Assembly: GCA_003435055.1 (NCBI GenBank) | Contig: QUMM01000006.1 | Span: 62,001 to 126,000 of the forward strand | Direction of reading: 5' to 3' | Origin: Lachnospiraceae bacterium OF09-6 | GTDB lineage: Bacteria; Bacillota; Clostridia; Lachnospirales; Lachnospiraceae | DNA length: 64,000 nt | The notes under the pieces: model-generated | Told to the model about the DNA's origin: nothing | Databases searched by the model: none | The model's input: only the letters and a program-made list of their open reading frames with translations | In this document: one piece after another, positions 42,534-52,181 of the stretch | Position numbering within the stretch: position 1 is the stretch's first letter | Layout: each line of letters begins with the position of its first letter | Program-made: the position numbers and the translations under genes

Positions 42534-43571
42534 TTACAATATTTCTCTATATACCCGCATCACGTTTTTATAAAAAATACGATCTGCATCGTCTTCTGAA
42601 AATCCTGCCTTTACCAGTCCGTCATAAAGCTGTGGCAGCCCGGATGCATCCCCGAATTCCACCGGATTATCGATTCCGTCAAAATCGCTGCCCAGGCCGC
42701 ATACTTCGATACCGCCCACGTTAACAATATGCTTTACATGACGTATCATATCTTCGATCCGGCTGACTTTCACCTGCTGATCGGTCTCATTCAGAAAAAA
42801 TGACGTATCAGCAGATAAAGCTGTCGGTTTCTCCGTTTCCGTCAGAAAATCACAACAGTAATTCAATCCCATAACTCCGCCCCGTTCAGACAGGGCACGT
42901 ATCATGTCATCCGTCAGATTTCTGCAGACATTGCACTCTTTTGCAGCATCTGAGTGGCTGGCTACAAATGGTTTCTTCGTATAGCGAAGAATATCCCAGA
43001 ATCCACCATCAGACAAATGAGATACATCCACAATCATGCCCAGGCGTTCCATCTCCTGTACCATCTCGATACCAAACTCCGTCAGTCCCTGTCCGTTTCT
43101 CTTTCTGAACTGCGGTCTTCCCTGCTCGTCCATCGTCAGATTCGGTACGCCGATTTCATTTTCAAAGTTCCATGTCAGAGCAATCATACGTACTCCCAGA
43201 CGATAAAATGTTCGCAGTAATGATAATTGTCCTTTTACCACGCATCCCTCTTCCAACGTCAGCATGGCACTTATTTTCTGATTTTTTTGATTTTCCAGAA
43301 TATCTTCATAAGTAAACACCGGTGCAATCAGATCCTCATTTTTCTTTAGTTCCTGATCATAGCAGTCGATCATCCCCAGCACCGTCTCCAGCGGATCCTT
43401 TGCCTCGCTCTTATCTATAAACATGGCAAAGTTTTGCAAAAGATAGCCGCCTTTTTGCATTTTCTCTAAATTAACACAGAGATTGCCTGATCGCAATCTC
43501 TGGTCTTCATGATGCTGCTGGGCTCGATATATCTGTGCAATGGTGTCACAATGCATATCAATTACATTCAT
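42534..43571 (-). CDS. M19 membrane-dipeptidase family protein
   Basis: A 345-residue M19 (renal dipeptidase-like) metallopeptidase: VIDMHCDTIAQIY with the first zinc HxD, LEEGCVVKG, MIVDVSHLSDGGFWDI, FVASHSDAAKEC and GLGSDFDGIDNPVEFGDASG. It is expected to cleave dipeptides in the cytosol. The ATG at 43571 overlaps the malQ stop (ATGA), with GGAAGG upstream, so it is translated with malQ although its function is unrelated to starch use. Confidence 0.88.
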   Translation of the reverse strand: MNVIDMHCDTIAQIYRAQQHHEDQRLRSGNLCVNLEKMQKGGYLLQNFAMFIDKSEAKDPLETVLGMIDCYDQELKKNEDLIAPVFTYEDILENQKNQKISAMLTLEEGCVVKGQLSLLRTFYRLGVRMIALTWNFENEIGVPNLTMDEQGRPQFRKRNGQGLTEFGIEMVQEMERLGMIVDVSHLSDGGFWDILRYTKKPFVASHSDAAKECNVCRNLTDDMIRALSERGGVMGLNYCCDFLTETEKPTALSADTSFFLNETDQQVKVSRIEDMIRHVKHIVNVGGIEVCGLGSDFDGIDNPVEFGDASGLPQLYDGLVKAGFSEDDADRIFYKNVMRVYREIL

Positions 43572-45064
43572 CCGTAATACCTTCCATACCACATCGTAAT
43601 ATTTTTTATTTTCTGAATCAGTTCTTCACTCAGTTCTCCCTTTTTCAACCGCCATTTCCAGTTTTCTCCCAGGGTTGATGGCTGATTCATGCGGGCTTCG
43701 TTGCCGTATCCCAGATAATCCTGAATCGGGATCACACACAGCTTTGATACACTCTGCATGGCCGTACAGACCATATCCCAGTAAATCTCTTTATCACTGT
43801 CTCTGTGATTATTCAGATAATTACGCACCATCTGACGCTCCTGTGGCAAGATACCTTCAAACCATCCGGTCAATGTCTCATTGTCATGGGTTCCGGTGTA
43901 GACAACACTGTTTTTCGGATAATTATGCGGTAAATAATCATTGGCACTTCCGGTATCTCTGGAATCAAATGCGAACTCCAGTACCTTCATACCTGGGTAA
44001 CCGGTATCTCTGACCAGCTGTCTGACAGAATCTGTCACATAACCCAGGTCTTCAGCGATAACTTCCTTTTCCCCCAGACATTCCTTCACACGCCAGAACA
44101 GTTCAATTCCCGGTCCCTTTTCCCAATGACCGTTATGTGCTGTCTTATCTCCATAAGGAATCGAAAAATATTCATCAAATCCACGAAAATGATCAATGCG
44201 TACCATATCATACAGCTGATAGCAGTAAGCAAGGCGGCTTACCCACCATGCATATCCGGTCTGACGATGATATTCCCAACGATACAGTGGATTCCCCCAC
44301 AGCTGCCCGTCCGCTGCAAAGCCATCTGGCGGACATCCTGCCACTGCGGATGGCAGATTTTCCTCATCCAGCTGGAACAGTTCCGGATTCGCCCAGGTAT
44401 CTGCGCTGTCATAGGCTACATAGATCGGAATATCCCCAATAATCTGCACTCCATTCTGATGTGCATATTCTTTCAGTCGGTTCCATTGCTTCAGAAATAC
44501 GAACTGAACATATTCATAAAATTCAATTTCATAATATAATTTTCTCTGATAATAATCCATGGCATAGCCCCATCTCTTACGGATGTCTTCCGGCCACTGA
44601 TCCCAGCTTTTTCCACCGAAAAAGGTTTTCACTGCCATAAAAATCGCATAATCTCTTACCCAGTATCCATTCTCTTCCATAAACCGGTGAAATTCTGGAT
44701 TTTCACTGATTTTGCTGCGCACATATGCTTTTCTCAGAAGCGGAAACCTCGCTTTATAAAGCTTTCCATAGTCCACATGGCGTTCATCTTTTCCAAAATC
44801 AGCCTGATCACATTCCTGTTTTGTCAGAGTCCCTTCTTCGATCAGTTCTTCCAGACTGATAAAATAAGGATTTCCTGCAAAAGTGGAAAAAGACTGATAA
44901 GGAGAATCACCATAACTGGTTGGACCAAGCGGCAGAATCTGCCAGTACTTCTGTCCGGCTTCCTTTAGCTGATCCACAAACTGGTAGGCACTCTCAGAAA
45001 AACATCCAATGCCGTATTTTGATGGGAGACTGCTGATCGGAAGCAATATTCCACTTGCTCTCAT
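43568..45064 (-). CDS. malQ: 4-alpha-glucanotransferase (amylomaltase)
   Basis: A 498-residue GH77 enzyme. Motifs are ASGILLPISSLPSKYGIGCF, WQILPLGPTSYGDSPYQSFS, MVRIDHFRGFDEYF (nucleophile Asp), EVIAEDLGYVT (acid Glu) and YTGTHDNETLTGWF. It transfers glucan segments between maltodextrins. GGAGGAG 6 bases before 45064 fixes the start; the longer reading to 45082 spans this site. It follows the LacI regulator by 24 bases. Confidence 0.93.
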   Translation of the reverse strand: MRASGILLPISSLPSKYGIGCFSESAYQFVDQLKEAGQKYWQILPLGPTSYGDSPYQSFSTFAGNPYFISLEELIEEGTLTKQECDQADFGKDERHVDYGKLYKARFPLLRKAYVRSKISENPEFHRFMEENGYWVRDYAIFMAVKTFFGGKSWDQWPEDIRKRWGYAMDYYQRKLYYEIEFYEYVQFVFLKQWNRLKEYAHQNGVQIIGDIPIYVAYDSADTWANPELFQLDEENLPSAVAGCPPDGFAADGQLWGNPLYRWEYHRQTGYAWWVSRLAYCYQLYDMVRIDHFRGFDEYFSIPYGDKTAHNGHWEKGPGIELFWRVKECLGEKEVIAEDLGYVTDSVRQLVRDTGYPGMKVLEFAFDSRDTGSANDYLPHNYPKNSVVYTGTHDNETLTGWFEGILPQERQMVRNYLNNHRDSDKEIYWDMVCTAMQSVSKLCVIPIQDYLGYGNEARMNQPSTLGENWKWRLKKGELSEELIQKIKNITMWYGRYYG

Positions 45065-45088
45065 CGTCTGCTCCTCCTTCATTTTGTT

Positions 45089-46123
45089 TTATTCTGTGAT
45101 ATTTCTTACTGACTGTCCCTCAATCAGCTGTCCTTCAAAAACAAGATGTCTGCTCTTGTTTTTCTTACGAATCAGTTCCAGCAGCATACGGATCGTGGCT
45201 TCTGCCATTTCTTCTACCGGCTGTCGAATCGTTGTAATGGAAGGATTATAGTACTGTGCCACATCCATTCCATCAAACCCCACTACTGAATACTGATCCG
45301 GAATGCTGCCGCCATGATCCAGAATCGCTTTGCAGGCTCCCACCGCCATGCTGTCAGACATGGCGAATAAAGCCGTAAATGCCTTTCCCTTTTTCAGCAG
45401 CTGATCTGTCATCTCATATCCGGCCTCCATACTGTAGGGTGTCAGATTTCCAGGCACATAGCAGATCAGTTCCTCATCTACCGCTACGTGATAACGTTCC
45501 AGCGCTCTGCGGTATCCCTGCTGACGCAGCCAGCCGATACTTTCATCGTCTTTTCTGGAACCAATGACTGCAATTTTACGGTGCCCATTTTGAAGCAGAT
45601 ATTCTACGATCCGCTCACTTTCCTTAATATCATCTACCGAAATAGATGCGTATTCCTGTCGTCCATCCTCTTCTTCCAGCTTAATCGTGCTTAAAACAAA
45701 CGGAATAGAGATCTGTTTGAGTTTTTCTTCAGAATGAGAAAAGTAACCTCCCAGAAAGACAATACCACGCAGTCTTTTTTCTTTCTCCAGCTCAATGGCA
45801 ACTGTGACCTCATCCTGGTTATCATCCACATGCTGCAAAACCAGTTCGTATTTTTCCTTCTGAGTGATCTGCTCAATTACTTTAATCATACGGTTAAACA
45901 ATGGATTACTGATTCCCTTGACCAGAACAGCAATGGCCTTGGCATCTGTTCTTTTCAGATTTCTCGCACTGTTATTTGGCACATAGTTATTCTGTTCAAT
46001 GGCCTGCATAATCATATCCTTTGTTTCCTGATTGATATCCGGATGATTATTCATAGCTCTTGAGACTGTGCTGACTCCTACGCCGCATATCCGCGCAATA
46101 TCTTTAATCGTAACATTTCCCAT
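45089..46123 (-). CDS. LacI-family regulator of the maltodextrin locus
   Basis: A 344-residue LacI/GalR protein. The N-terminal helix-turn-helix reads VTIKDIARICGVGVSTVSRA, followed by the hinge NNSARNLKR and a periplasmic-binding-protein-like sensor (RLRGIVFLGG, VVGFDGMDVAQYYNPSITTI). It lies within the operon between permease and malQ genes and probably binds the palindrome at 49356-49379, released by maltose or maltodextrin. Confidence 0.9.
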   Translation of the reverse strand: MGNVTIKDIARICGVGVSTVSRAMNNHPDINQETKDMIMQAIEQNNYVPNNSARNLKRTDAKAIAVLVKGISNPLFNRMIKVIEQITQKEKYELVLQHVDDNQDEVTVAIELEKEKRLRGIVFLGGYFSHSEEKLKQISIPFVLSTIKLEEEDGRQEYASISVDDIKESERIVEYLLQNGHRKIAVIGSRKDDESIGWLRQQGYRRALERYHVAVDEELICYVPGNLTPYSMEAGYEMTDQLLKKGKAFTALFAMSDSMAVGACKAILDHGGSIPDQYSVVGFDGMDVAQYYNPSITTIRQPVEEMAEATIRMLLELIRKKNKSRHLVFEGQLIEGQSVRNITE

Positions 46124-46207
46124 TGTTCTGACCTCACTCCTGACATACCGTTCCCACAGACATATCTTCTTATCTCAGTCTGCCGGGATCGGTTTTCTTT
46201 CGTTTAT

Positions 46208-47047
46208 TTAACCTTTGACAGCTCCTGCTACCACACCTTCGATAATATATCTCTGGCAGAACAGGTAGAAAATAATGATCGGAATGATTGCCAGCACCAG
46301 AACACCCATCATAGCTCCCATATCTACGGAACCATAGCCGCCCTTCAGATACTGAACGGCAATCGGAATGGTCTTATACTTTTTGATGTCCAGAACCAGA
46401 TATGGCAGGAGGTAGTCATTCCAGATCCACATTGCCTGCAGAATCGTTACGGTAATGCAGGTTGGCTTCAGGATCGGAAGCACCACCTGGAAAAAGGTCT
46501 GAAGCGGAGTACATCCATCAATCATTGCTGCTTCTTCTATTTCCAGCGGTATGGACTTTACAAAACCGACAAACATAAAGACAGAAAGGCCGGCTCCAAA
46601 GCCCAAATACACAACGATTATACCAACCGGATTGTTCAGATGCAATATGTTTGCGATTTTAGACAATGTAAACATTACCATCTGGAACGGTACAATCATA
46701 GAAAACAGGCACAGATAATAAATTGTATTGGTTGCTGCATTTTTTACTCTGCAGATATACCATGCACACATGGAGGTACAGAGAATAATAACAGCCACAG
46801 AGCATATCGTAATAAACAGAGACAGCCCAAAGGCCTGCACAAATCCTGTTTTCTGAATTCCCTTTACATAATTATCCAGTCCCACAAATATTTTTCCCTG
46901 TGGAATGTAGAATGGATCTCGGCTGATATAAGCTTTTTTCTTGAAAGAATTAATGAGTACCAGAAAAATAGGATACACATATGCAATCGAAATAATTGTA
47001 AACAGAACAGTCAATAAAGTCCCATGTTTTGCTTTTCTTACATCCAT
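46208..47047 (-). CDS. Carbohydrate ABC permease (MalG-like)
   Basis: A 279-residue six-helix permease with the EAA loop EIEEAAMIDGCTPLQTFFQV and the terminal FCQRYIIEGVVAGAVKG, typical of MalG/CUT1 permeases. It shares a boundary base with the MalF-like gene, so the two are coupled. No ATPase gene is nearby; a shared MsmK/MalK-type ATPase elsewhere is expected. Confidence 0.92.
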   Translation of the reverse strand: MDVRKAKHGTLLTVLFTIISIAYVYPIFLVLINSFKKKAYISRDPFYIPQGKIFVGLDNYVKGIQKTGFVQAFGLSLFITICSVAVIILCTSMCAWYICRVKNAATNTIYYLCLFSMIVPFQMVMFTLSKIANILHLNNPVGIIVVYLGFGAGLSVFMFVGFVKSIPLEIEEAAMIDGCTPLQTFFQVVLPILKPTCITVTILQAMWIWNDYLLPYLVLDIKKYKTIPIAVQYLKGGYGSVDMGAMMGVLVLAIIPIIIFYLFCQRYIIEGVVAGAVKG

Positions 47048-47895
47048 TACTGCTGCACCTCCTTTGTTCTGGTAAGGATATTCTGTGTAATCGCAATTGC
47101 CGCTACCAGAATAAAGAACAGAACTGCTTTTGCCTGCCCTACGCCCTCATATCCGGTACGCCCATAAAACGTGTTATAAATATTCAACGCCAGCATTTCT
47201 GACATTTTAGATGGTGCTCCGTCTGTCAGCGCCAGGTTCTGGTCAAAAAGTTTAAATCCGTTCGTCAATGTCAGGAATGTACAGATCGTGATAGATGGCA
47301 TTACCATCGGAATCGTGACATTTTTTAATATCTGTCGGCTATTTGCGCCATCGATTTTGGCCGCTTCAATCAGTTCTCCCGGAATGTTCTGAATACCGGA
47401 AATATAGATAATCATCATATATCCGATCTGCTGCCAGCACATCAATATTACCAGTCCCCAGAAACCATATACTGAAGAGTAGGTCAGAGTTCTCTGGAAA
47501 TGTGTCAGGATACCGTTCAGCAGCAGCTGCCAGATATAACCCAGAATAATACCACCAATCAGATTCGGCATAAAGAAGATGGTTCTGAAAATATTGGTTC
47601 CTCTGATTTTCTTTGTCAGAAACATAGCTACTACAAAAGCCAGAATGTTAATCAGCAGAACTGAAACCACTGTAAAAAGTGCTGTATACCACAGAGAATG
47701 CAGGAATGGATCCGATGCATCTCCCCATATCTTTGCGTAGTTGGAAAGTCCCACCCACTTTGCATCCGTGACAGTTGTAAATTTACAGAAAGAAAGATAA
47801 ATACCCAGAATAAACGGAGCGATAAATCCGATGGTAAATGCCAGCATCGTTGGCAAAACAAATACCGGCCAATATTTTTTGATTGCTTTATTCAT
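47047..47895 (-). CDS. Carbohydrate ABC permease (MalF-like)
   Basis: A 282-residue permease with an N-terminal helix (YWPVFVLPTMLAFTIGFIAP) and the EAA loop ELIEAAKIDGANSRQILKNV. GAGGAAG 7 bases before the ATG at 47895 sets the start. A hairpin at 47918-47950 separates it from the binding-protein gene. It forms the channel with the MalG-like protein. Confidence 0.92.
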   Translation of the reverse strand: MNKAIKKYWPVFVLPTMLAFTIGFIAPFILGIYLSFCKFTTVTDAKWVGLSNYAKIWGDASDPFLHSLWYTALFTVVSVLLINILAFVVAMFLTKKIRGTNIFRTIFFMPNLIGGIILGYIWQLLLNGILTHFQRTLTYSSVYGFWGLVILMCWQQIGYMMIIYISGIQNIPGELIEAAKIDGANSRQILKNVTIPMVMPSITICTFLTLTNGFKLFDQNLALTDGAPSKMSEMLALNIYNTFYGRTGYEGVGQAKAVLFFILVAAIAITQNILTRTKEVQQ

Positions 47896-47917
47896 AATTT
47901 TCTTCCTCACCATTCTG

Positions 47918-47950
47918 AAAAGGATGAGCGAAGCATCGCTCACCCTTTTT
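47918..47950 (-). promoter_or_regulatory. Intercistronic hairpin/attenuator after the binding-protein gene
   Basis: AAAAGG-at-GAGCGA pairs with TCGCTC-ac-CCTTTT around a short loop. It probably gives partial termination, so the binding protein is made in excess over the permeases. Confidence 0.65.
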
Positions 47951-47997
47951 CCTTTTCCTATAAAATCCTATCTTCGAACAGTTACGCTGATATTTTA

Positions 47998-49308
47998 TTA
48001 TTCTGCATGTGCTGCTGCATATTCTGTAGCCCATCCATCAACGAATGCTGTCACAACACCGTCCCATTCGCCGGTACCCTGAGCATATTCCAAAAGTGCA
48101 CTTCCTACACCGTCTTTCCAGTTTTCAGATGGCATAGTGGTGAAGCACCATGTTACAGATGTTTTTCCATCTTCTACATACTTTGCTGCTTCATTTACCA
48201 GCACGTTATCTGCTGCATAATCATCGCCAAATGTGGTGAATGGTGTTGCAAATCCCATATCTTTACTGATGGCTGTTCTTCCTTCATCGCTGCTGATGCA
48301 CCATGTCAGGAAGTCTACAGTTGCCTGAATGTCTTCTTCAGATGCTTTTGCATTCACACACCAGTAATTTTCAGAACCGGTACACAGACCCTGATTTTCT
48401 TCTCCTTCTACTCCAATATAGATTGGAAGCATTCCAAGATCATCCTCTGTCAGATCGCCTTCTTCCAGGATACCACTGGTTTCCCAGGTACCATTCTGAT
48501 AGAATACTGCTTCACCAAGAGCAAATTCTGCACGGGCATCTTCTGCACTCTTGCTGGAAATCATAGTCGGTTCACAGGTTGCATTGTTGATATACAGATC
48601 CCAGATGTTCTTGTAGTTATCAAGGTAGGTTCCTTTGATCGCATCTGTGGATGTGATTCCGTCAGCCTTGTATTCATAATAAATCGGCAGGTTTGCCAGA
48701 TGAGTCTTAAATCTCCAGTCAGAAGAAGAATCCATACCGGCAGAGGTAAATGCGCCCTCGATGCCCAGTTCATCTTTCTTTGCAGTAATATCTTCCACTA
48801 CTGCTTTTAATGTATCAAAATTATTAATCTCTTCTACAGAGGTAACTACTGCTCCGTCTGTCTCAAAATACTCATTCAGTAAAGTTTTATTGTAAATCAG
48901 TCCGTAAGTCTCAATCTTATATGCAATACCGGATACAGATCCGTCTTCATTGATCAGCGCAAAGTCATCGCTTGCCAGATCTTTGTATACTTCTGTATCT
49001 TTCAGATCATAGCAGTAATCTTTCCATGTTGCCAGTCCAACCGGACCATTTACCTGAAACAGTGTAGGTGCATCACTCTTGTCCATTTCAGACTTCAGAG
49101 TAGATTCATATGTTCCGGATGCTGCGGTAACTACCTGCACCTCTGTACCTGTTTCTTCAGAATACTGTTCTGCAAGAGCTTCCCACTGATCTGCTACTTC
49201 AGGAGCAAAATTCAGATAATATACCTTTCCGCCATCTGCGCTTGCAGATACTGCAAATGCACTTGCCATGATTGCTGCTGATACTGCTACTTTCGTTAAT
49301 TTTTTCAT
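47998..49308 (-). CDS. Carbohydrate-binding protein (MalE-like, family 1)
   Basis: A 436-residue exported binding protein with signal peptide MKKLTKVAVSAAIMASAFAV...SASA and no lipobox cysteine, unusual for a Gram-positive binding protein but common in this group. The mature part has SBP_bac_1 features (NFAPEVADQWEALAEQYSEE, MDKSDAPTLFQVNG, GEAVFYQNGTWE, GTGEWDGVVTAFVDGWATEY). It captures maltodextrin-like sugars for the permeases. First gene of the operon, behind a LacI-type operator. Confidence 0.9.
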   Translation of the reverse strand: MKKLTKVAVSAAIMASAFAVSASADGGKVYYLNFAPEVADQWEALAEQYSEETGTEVQVVTAASGTYESTLKSEMDKSDAPTLFQVNGPVGLATWKDYCYDLKDTEVYKDLASDDFALINEDGSVSGIAYKIETYGLIYNKTLLNEYFETDGAVVTSVEEINNFDTLKAVVEDITAKKDELGIEGAFTSAGMDSSSDWRFKTHLANLPIYYEYKADGITSTDAIKGTYLDNYKNIWDLYINNATCEPTMISSKSAEDARAEFALGEAVFYQNGTWETSGILEEGDLTEDDLGMLPIYIGVEGEENQGLCTGSENYWCVNAKASEEDIQATVDFLTWCISSDEGRTAISKDMGFATPFTTFGDDYAADNVLVNEAAKYVEDGKTSVTWCFTTMPSENWKDGVGSALLEYAQGTGEWDGVVTAFVDGWATEYAAAHAE

Positions 49309-49355
49309 GTCACTTCTCCTTTTCCCTTTTTATTTTTTACTTTTTGTCACTTTTT

Positions 49356-49379
49356 GGAAACGTTATCGGTAACGTTTCC
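49356..49379 (-). promoter_or_regulatory. LacI-type operator
   Basis: GGAAACGTTA and TAACGTTTCC flank the centre TCGG: 10-bp arms, perfect. It lies just downstream of the predicted start site of the 49393-49421 promoter, the road-block position for a repressor. Confidence 0.8.
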
Positions 49380-49392
49380 GGTTTCTGAATTC

Positions 49393-49421
49393 ACAATATC
49401 ACACGAACAGCACATTGGCAA
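49393..49421 (-). promoter_or_regulatory. Promoter of the maltodextrin operon
   Basis: Minus strand TTGCCA (complement of 49416-49421), 17 bases, TATTGT (complement of 49393-49398), followed by the LacI operator and GGAG before the binding-protein ATG. Confidence 0.65.
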
Positions 49422-49490
49422 GTACTTTTTCCTATCATTCCGGTTTTTCGTATATTATTCACGATATCAGTATTCTGTTTTTGTGCAATT

Positions 49491-52181
49491 TCACTTTCCT
49501 ATTTTGTTTCTTACCAGTGCAGTATGGCTTTCCTCTGTGTCAGTTGTCTTTTGATTCGAGAATACAGCACTGCCATCTCCCCCAGTATTGAGATCAAATC
49601 TTACACGGCCACCCTGCTGTGTGCCATTCTGTATCTGAGTGATCTGTTCCAGCTGGTACCGCATAGTTTTTTCTTCTGAAGCTTCATAGACACCTGCTGG
49701 CACTACAAAATCAGCAGTCAGTGTTGTGGTACCTTTTTCCGGTACCTGATTCTTTGTAAATTCTACCGCCTGATGCCAGCTCTGCTTTGCTCCTGCTGCA
49801 TCCGTTCCGGTCAGGGTAAAGGTAAAGACCGGATTGCCATGTGCCCAGACAATATCATCCACCTGAATCTTCTTCGTCAACCGGATGTGATTGATCCGTA
49901 AGTTTGCCTGTGCCTGATTCGTACTTTTTGATACTGACTGTGGTGCTCCGTTATTCCATTGCAGTGTCACATCTGCTTTATTGGGGATTCGTATCCATAC
50001 GCTGCCATCTGCCGTAGTCTGCTTCCATGGCGAAAGATCCATCCCTTTACGAATTCTGCATCGCATCTGAATCTGCAGTATTCCACCATTATCTTCTGCC
50101 GCCAGCGGTACCTGTATCGTCAACTGTCCGTCTTGATTCTGTATCTGCGCATTTCCTGCAGCTGAAAAACCACTGCCCGCTCTCTGCAATTCCACTTTCG
50201 TCTCCAGCAGTTCCAGACAGGATGCCAGCTGATCTGTCATTGTAACAGTCTGTGGGAGAAAAGCCACACCGTTTTCCGGCAGATTTTGTCTTACGCAAAA
50301 TAAGATTTCATCTTCTCTGAGTACCAGACTTTTCTCTGTTTTTCCTGGCACACCGTCCAGGTATTTTTCTGGTGCTGCCTGCTCCACCCGGTTGACACTG
50401 CCTCTGGTGGTCACTTCATTTGACCATTTTTCCACTGCTGCTCCCCCCGTTTTATGCTGATATATGGTAACTGCTTTATTTTGAGTACTGTAAAAGGCAG
50501 TATTTCCAGAATATTGTGGTGTCATGGCTGACGGCACCATCCTCATCTGAAAGCGAATCAGAAAATGATAGCCATATAGCTCCTTATTTCCAGGCATACC
50601 AGAGCCAGCGGTCACTTTCAGACGTCCATTCGTCAGTTCTATCGCAAAGTTACCAGTCATATTCTTTCCGTCTTCTTCTCTGATCACATGAACATTTCCA
50701 ACATACTCTGTTCCCTGTGGCAGCTGATCTTCAATAGAAAATGACTGATAATAAGCGTTACTGCTTTGCCACGGCACAAACTGTCTGATCTGATACCAGT
50801 ATGCATCAGACACAGAAGCTACACTGTTCTCTGTTCCCCAGTTACTGCCATCACTGGATACCATCTTTTCCGGAGCCGGTGTATCAATAATCGTAAGAGA
50901 CGTATCGGTCTGCTTCAATGTCTGACTGGAGTCAATGGTAGCTGCCGTGCCATTCTTCAGCCTGTCATTGTAATCCTTTATATGAGATCTGGCATAACTG
51001 TAGTCATCATCATTGATATGATCCCTCGGTCCTATAGCCATATAATAGGTGCTGCAATTCTGCAGCTCATAGGCCGCACAGTACTTCGGATCCACAGTCT
51101 CAGACTCTTCCCCCGGTCCTGTCAGTACTTCCAGGTTCTTTACTCCGGCCATTGTTGCTCCACTCTCTACATACAACCTGGATCCACTGTAATAGTATTT
51201 TCCTGCCACACTGCCATCTCCGATCTTCAGGCCGAACCGCTGTGCACTGTCCACATCCCACCATTGCAGTCTCGTATTTACCTGTGAAACAGCCCCTGTT
51301 ACACTGTCCAGAAATTCACATTTCATAACCAGTCCTCCCAGTGACTGTATAAAACGCCATTCTATTGCAGATGGAATCATCAGAATAAATGGATACGATT
51401 CCATCGTACCGCCACCATCATAATGGATCTTTGAGGTATAATTGGTTACTGTCATCCGCAGATCATACCATCTGTAGTTGCTATACAGCACTTTATGGTA
51501 AATAGCTCCGAATTTTCCACCCTGTCCGGTAGTCTTTGGGTACAGATATTTTCTGCCGTTGGAAGTTGTTCCTACTACTACCTGGCTGGAAGTATTAAAT
51601 ATCTCCAGAGAAGAAATACCCGGATAGAATTTTACCGGTAGAAAATTCGGTGAAACACGATTAGCCTCTGTAACAGCACTCCATCCTGCCGCCCTGGCAA
51701 TCGGCTTCCCGGAAGGTGTCAGAGCACCGGCTGCACAGGCTGCTATGCCATATAAATCTTCCGTCTCAGATTCGCATTCTGATTCACTTTCTGATTCACT
51801 TTCGCTTTCTGATTCCATATCTGATTCAAGTTCTGTGTTCTTTTCTGATCCAGATTCTGATTCCATCTTTTCAGACTCCATTGTTTCCTCCGTTCTGTTT
51901 CCCGATTCACTTTCACTCTCAGTTTCTGTCAGATCGGTCTCTCTGTTTTCTCTGCCAGCCTCACTTTGCTTTTCCGTCTCCGGCTCAGTCTGACTCTCTG
52001 ACTGCTTCTCCGTCTCCGGCTTTGTTTCCGTTTCCGTCAGAATCTGTTCCGTAATCTGTTCCTCCAGTACGATAGCCGGACGTTCCTCGGCCTGTGTCAA
52101 CAGTCCCTGCACATTGCCGGCCAGCAGGCTCAGTGTCAGCAGCGCAGCACCGGCTTTCTTCCATCTTTTTTTCTTTCTCAC
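49491..52181 (-). CDS. Large secreted Ser/Glu-rich surface protein
   Basis: An 896-residue exported protein. Its signal peptide begins MRKKKRWKKAGAALLTLSLL. Residues 35-145 are low-complexity Thr/Glu then Ser/Glu repeats. Residues 150-890 are beta-rich adhesin-like modules, with isopeptide/SpaA-like stretches such as ADFVVPAGVYEASEEKTMRY near the end. No LPXTG motif or C-terminal membrane helix is present (the end is ALVRNKIGK), so it may be released or held by partners. It is the last gene of the SipW/TasA-like operon and may be the main matrix or fibre cargo. Not a family I recognise. Confidence 0.7.
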   Translation of the reverse strand: MRKKKRWKKAGAALLTLSLLAGNVQGLLTQAEERPAIVLEEQITEQILTETETKPETEKQSESQTEPETEKQSEAGRENRETDLTETESESESGNRTEETMESEKMESESGSEKNTELESDMESESESESESESECESETEDLYGIAACAAGALTPSGKPIARAAGWSAVTEANRVSPNFLPVKFYPGISSLEIFNTSSQVVVGTTSNGRKYLYPKTTGQGGKFGAIYHKVLYSNYRWYDLRMTVTNYTSKIHYDGGGTMESYPFILMIPSAIEWRFIQSLGGLVMKCEFLDSVTGAVSQVNTRLQWWDVDSAQRFGLKIGDGSVAGKYYYSGSRLYVESGATMAGVKNLEVLTGPGEESETVDPKYCAAYELQNCSTYYMAIGPRDHINDDDYSYARSHIKDYNDRLKNGTAATIDSSQTLKQTDTSLTIIDTPAPEKMVSSDGSNWGTENSVASVSDAYWYQIRQFVPWQSSNAYYQSFSIEDQLPQGTEYVGNVHVIREEDGKNMTGNFAIELTNGRLKVTAGSGMPGNKELYGYHFLIRFQMRMVPSAMTPQYSGNTAFYSTQNKAVTIYQHKTGGAAVEKWSNEVTTRGSVNRVEQAAPEKYLDGVPGKTEKSLVLREDEILFCVRQNLPENGVAFLPQTVTMTDQLASCLELLETKVELQRAGSGFSAAGNAQIQNQDGQLTIQVPLAAEDNGGILQIQMRCRIRKGMDLSPWKQTTADGSVWIRIPNKADVTLQWNNGAPQSVSKSTNQAQANLRINHIRLTKKIQVDDIVWAHGNPVFTFTLTGTDAAGAKQSWHQAVEFTKNQVPEKGTTTLTADFVVPAGVYEASEEKTMRYQLEQITQIQNGTQQGGRVRFDLNTGGDGSAVFSNQKTTDTEESHTALVRNKIGK

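Noticed and set aside
47698..48810. 370-codon plus-strand ORF across the sugar-binding protein and permease genes
   Set aside because: Antisense to well-recognised genes; composition rich in Cys, Phe, Ser, His; no ribosome binding site. A shadow ORF.
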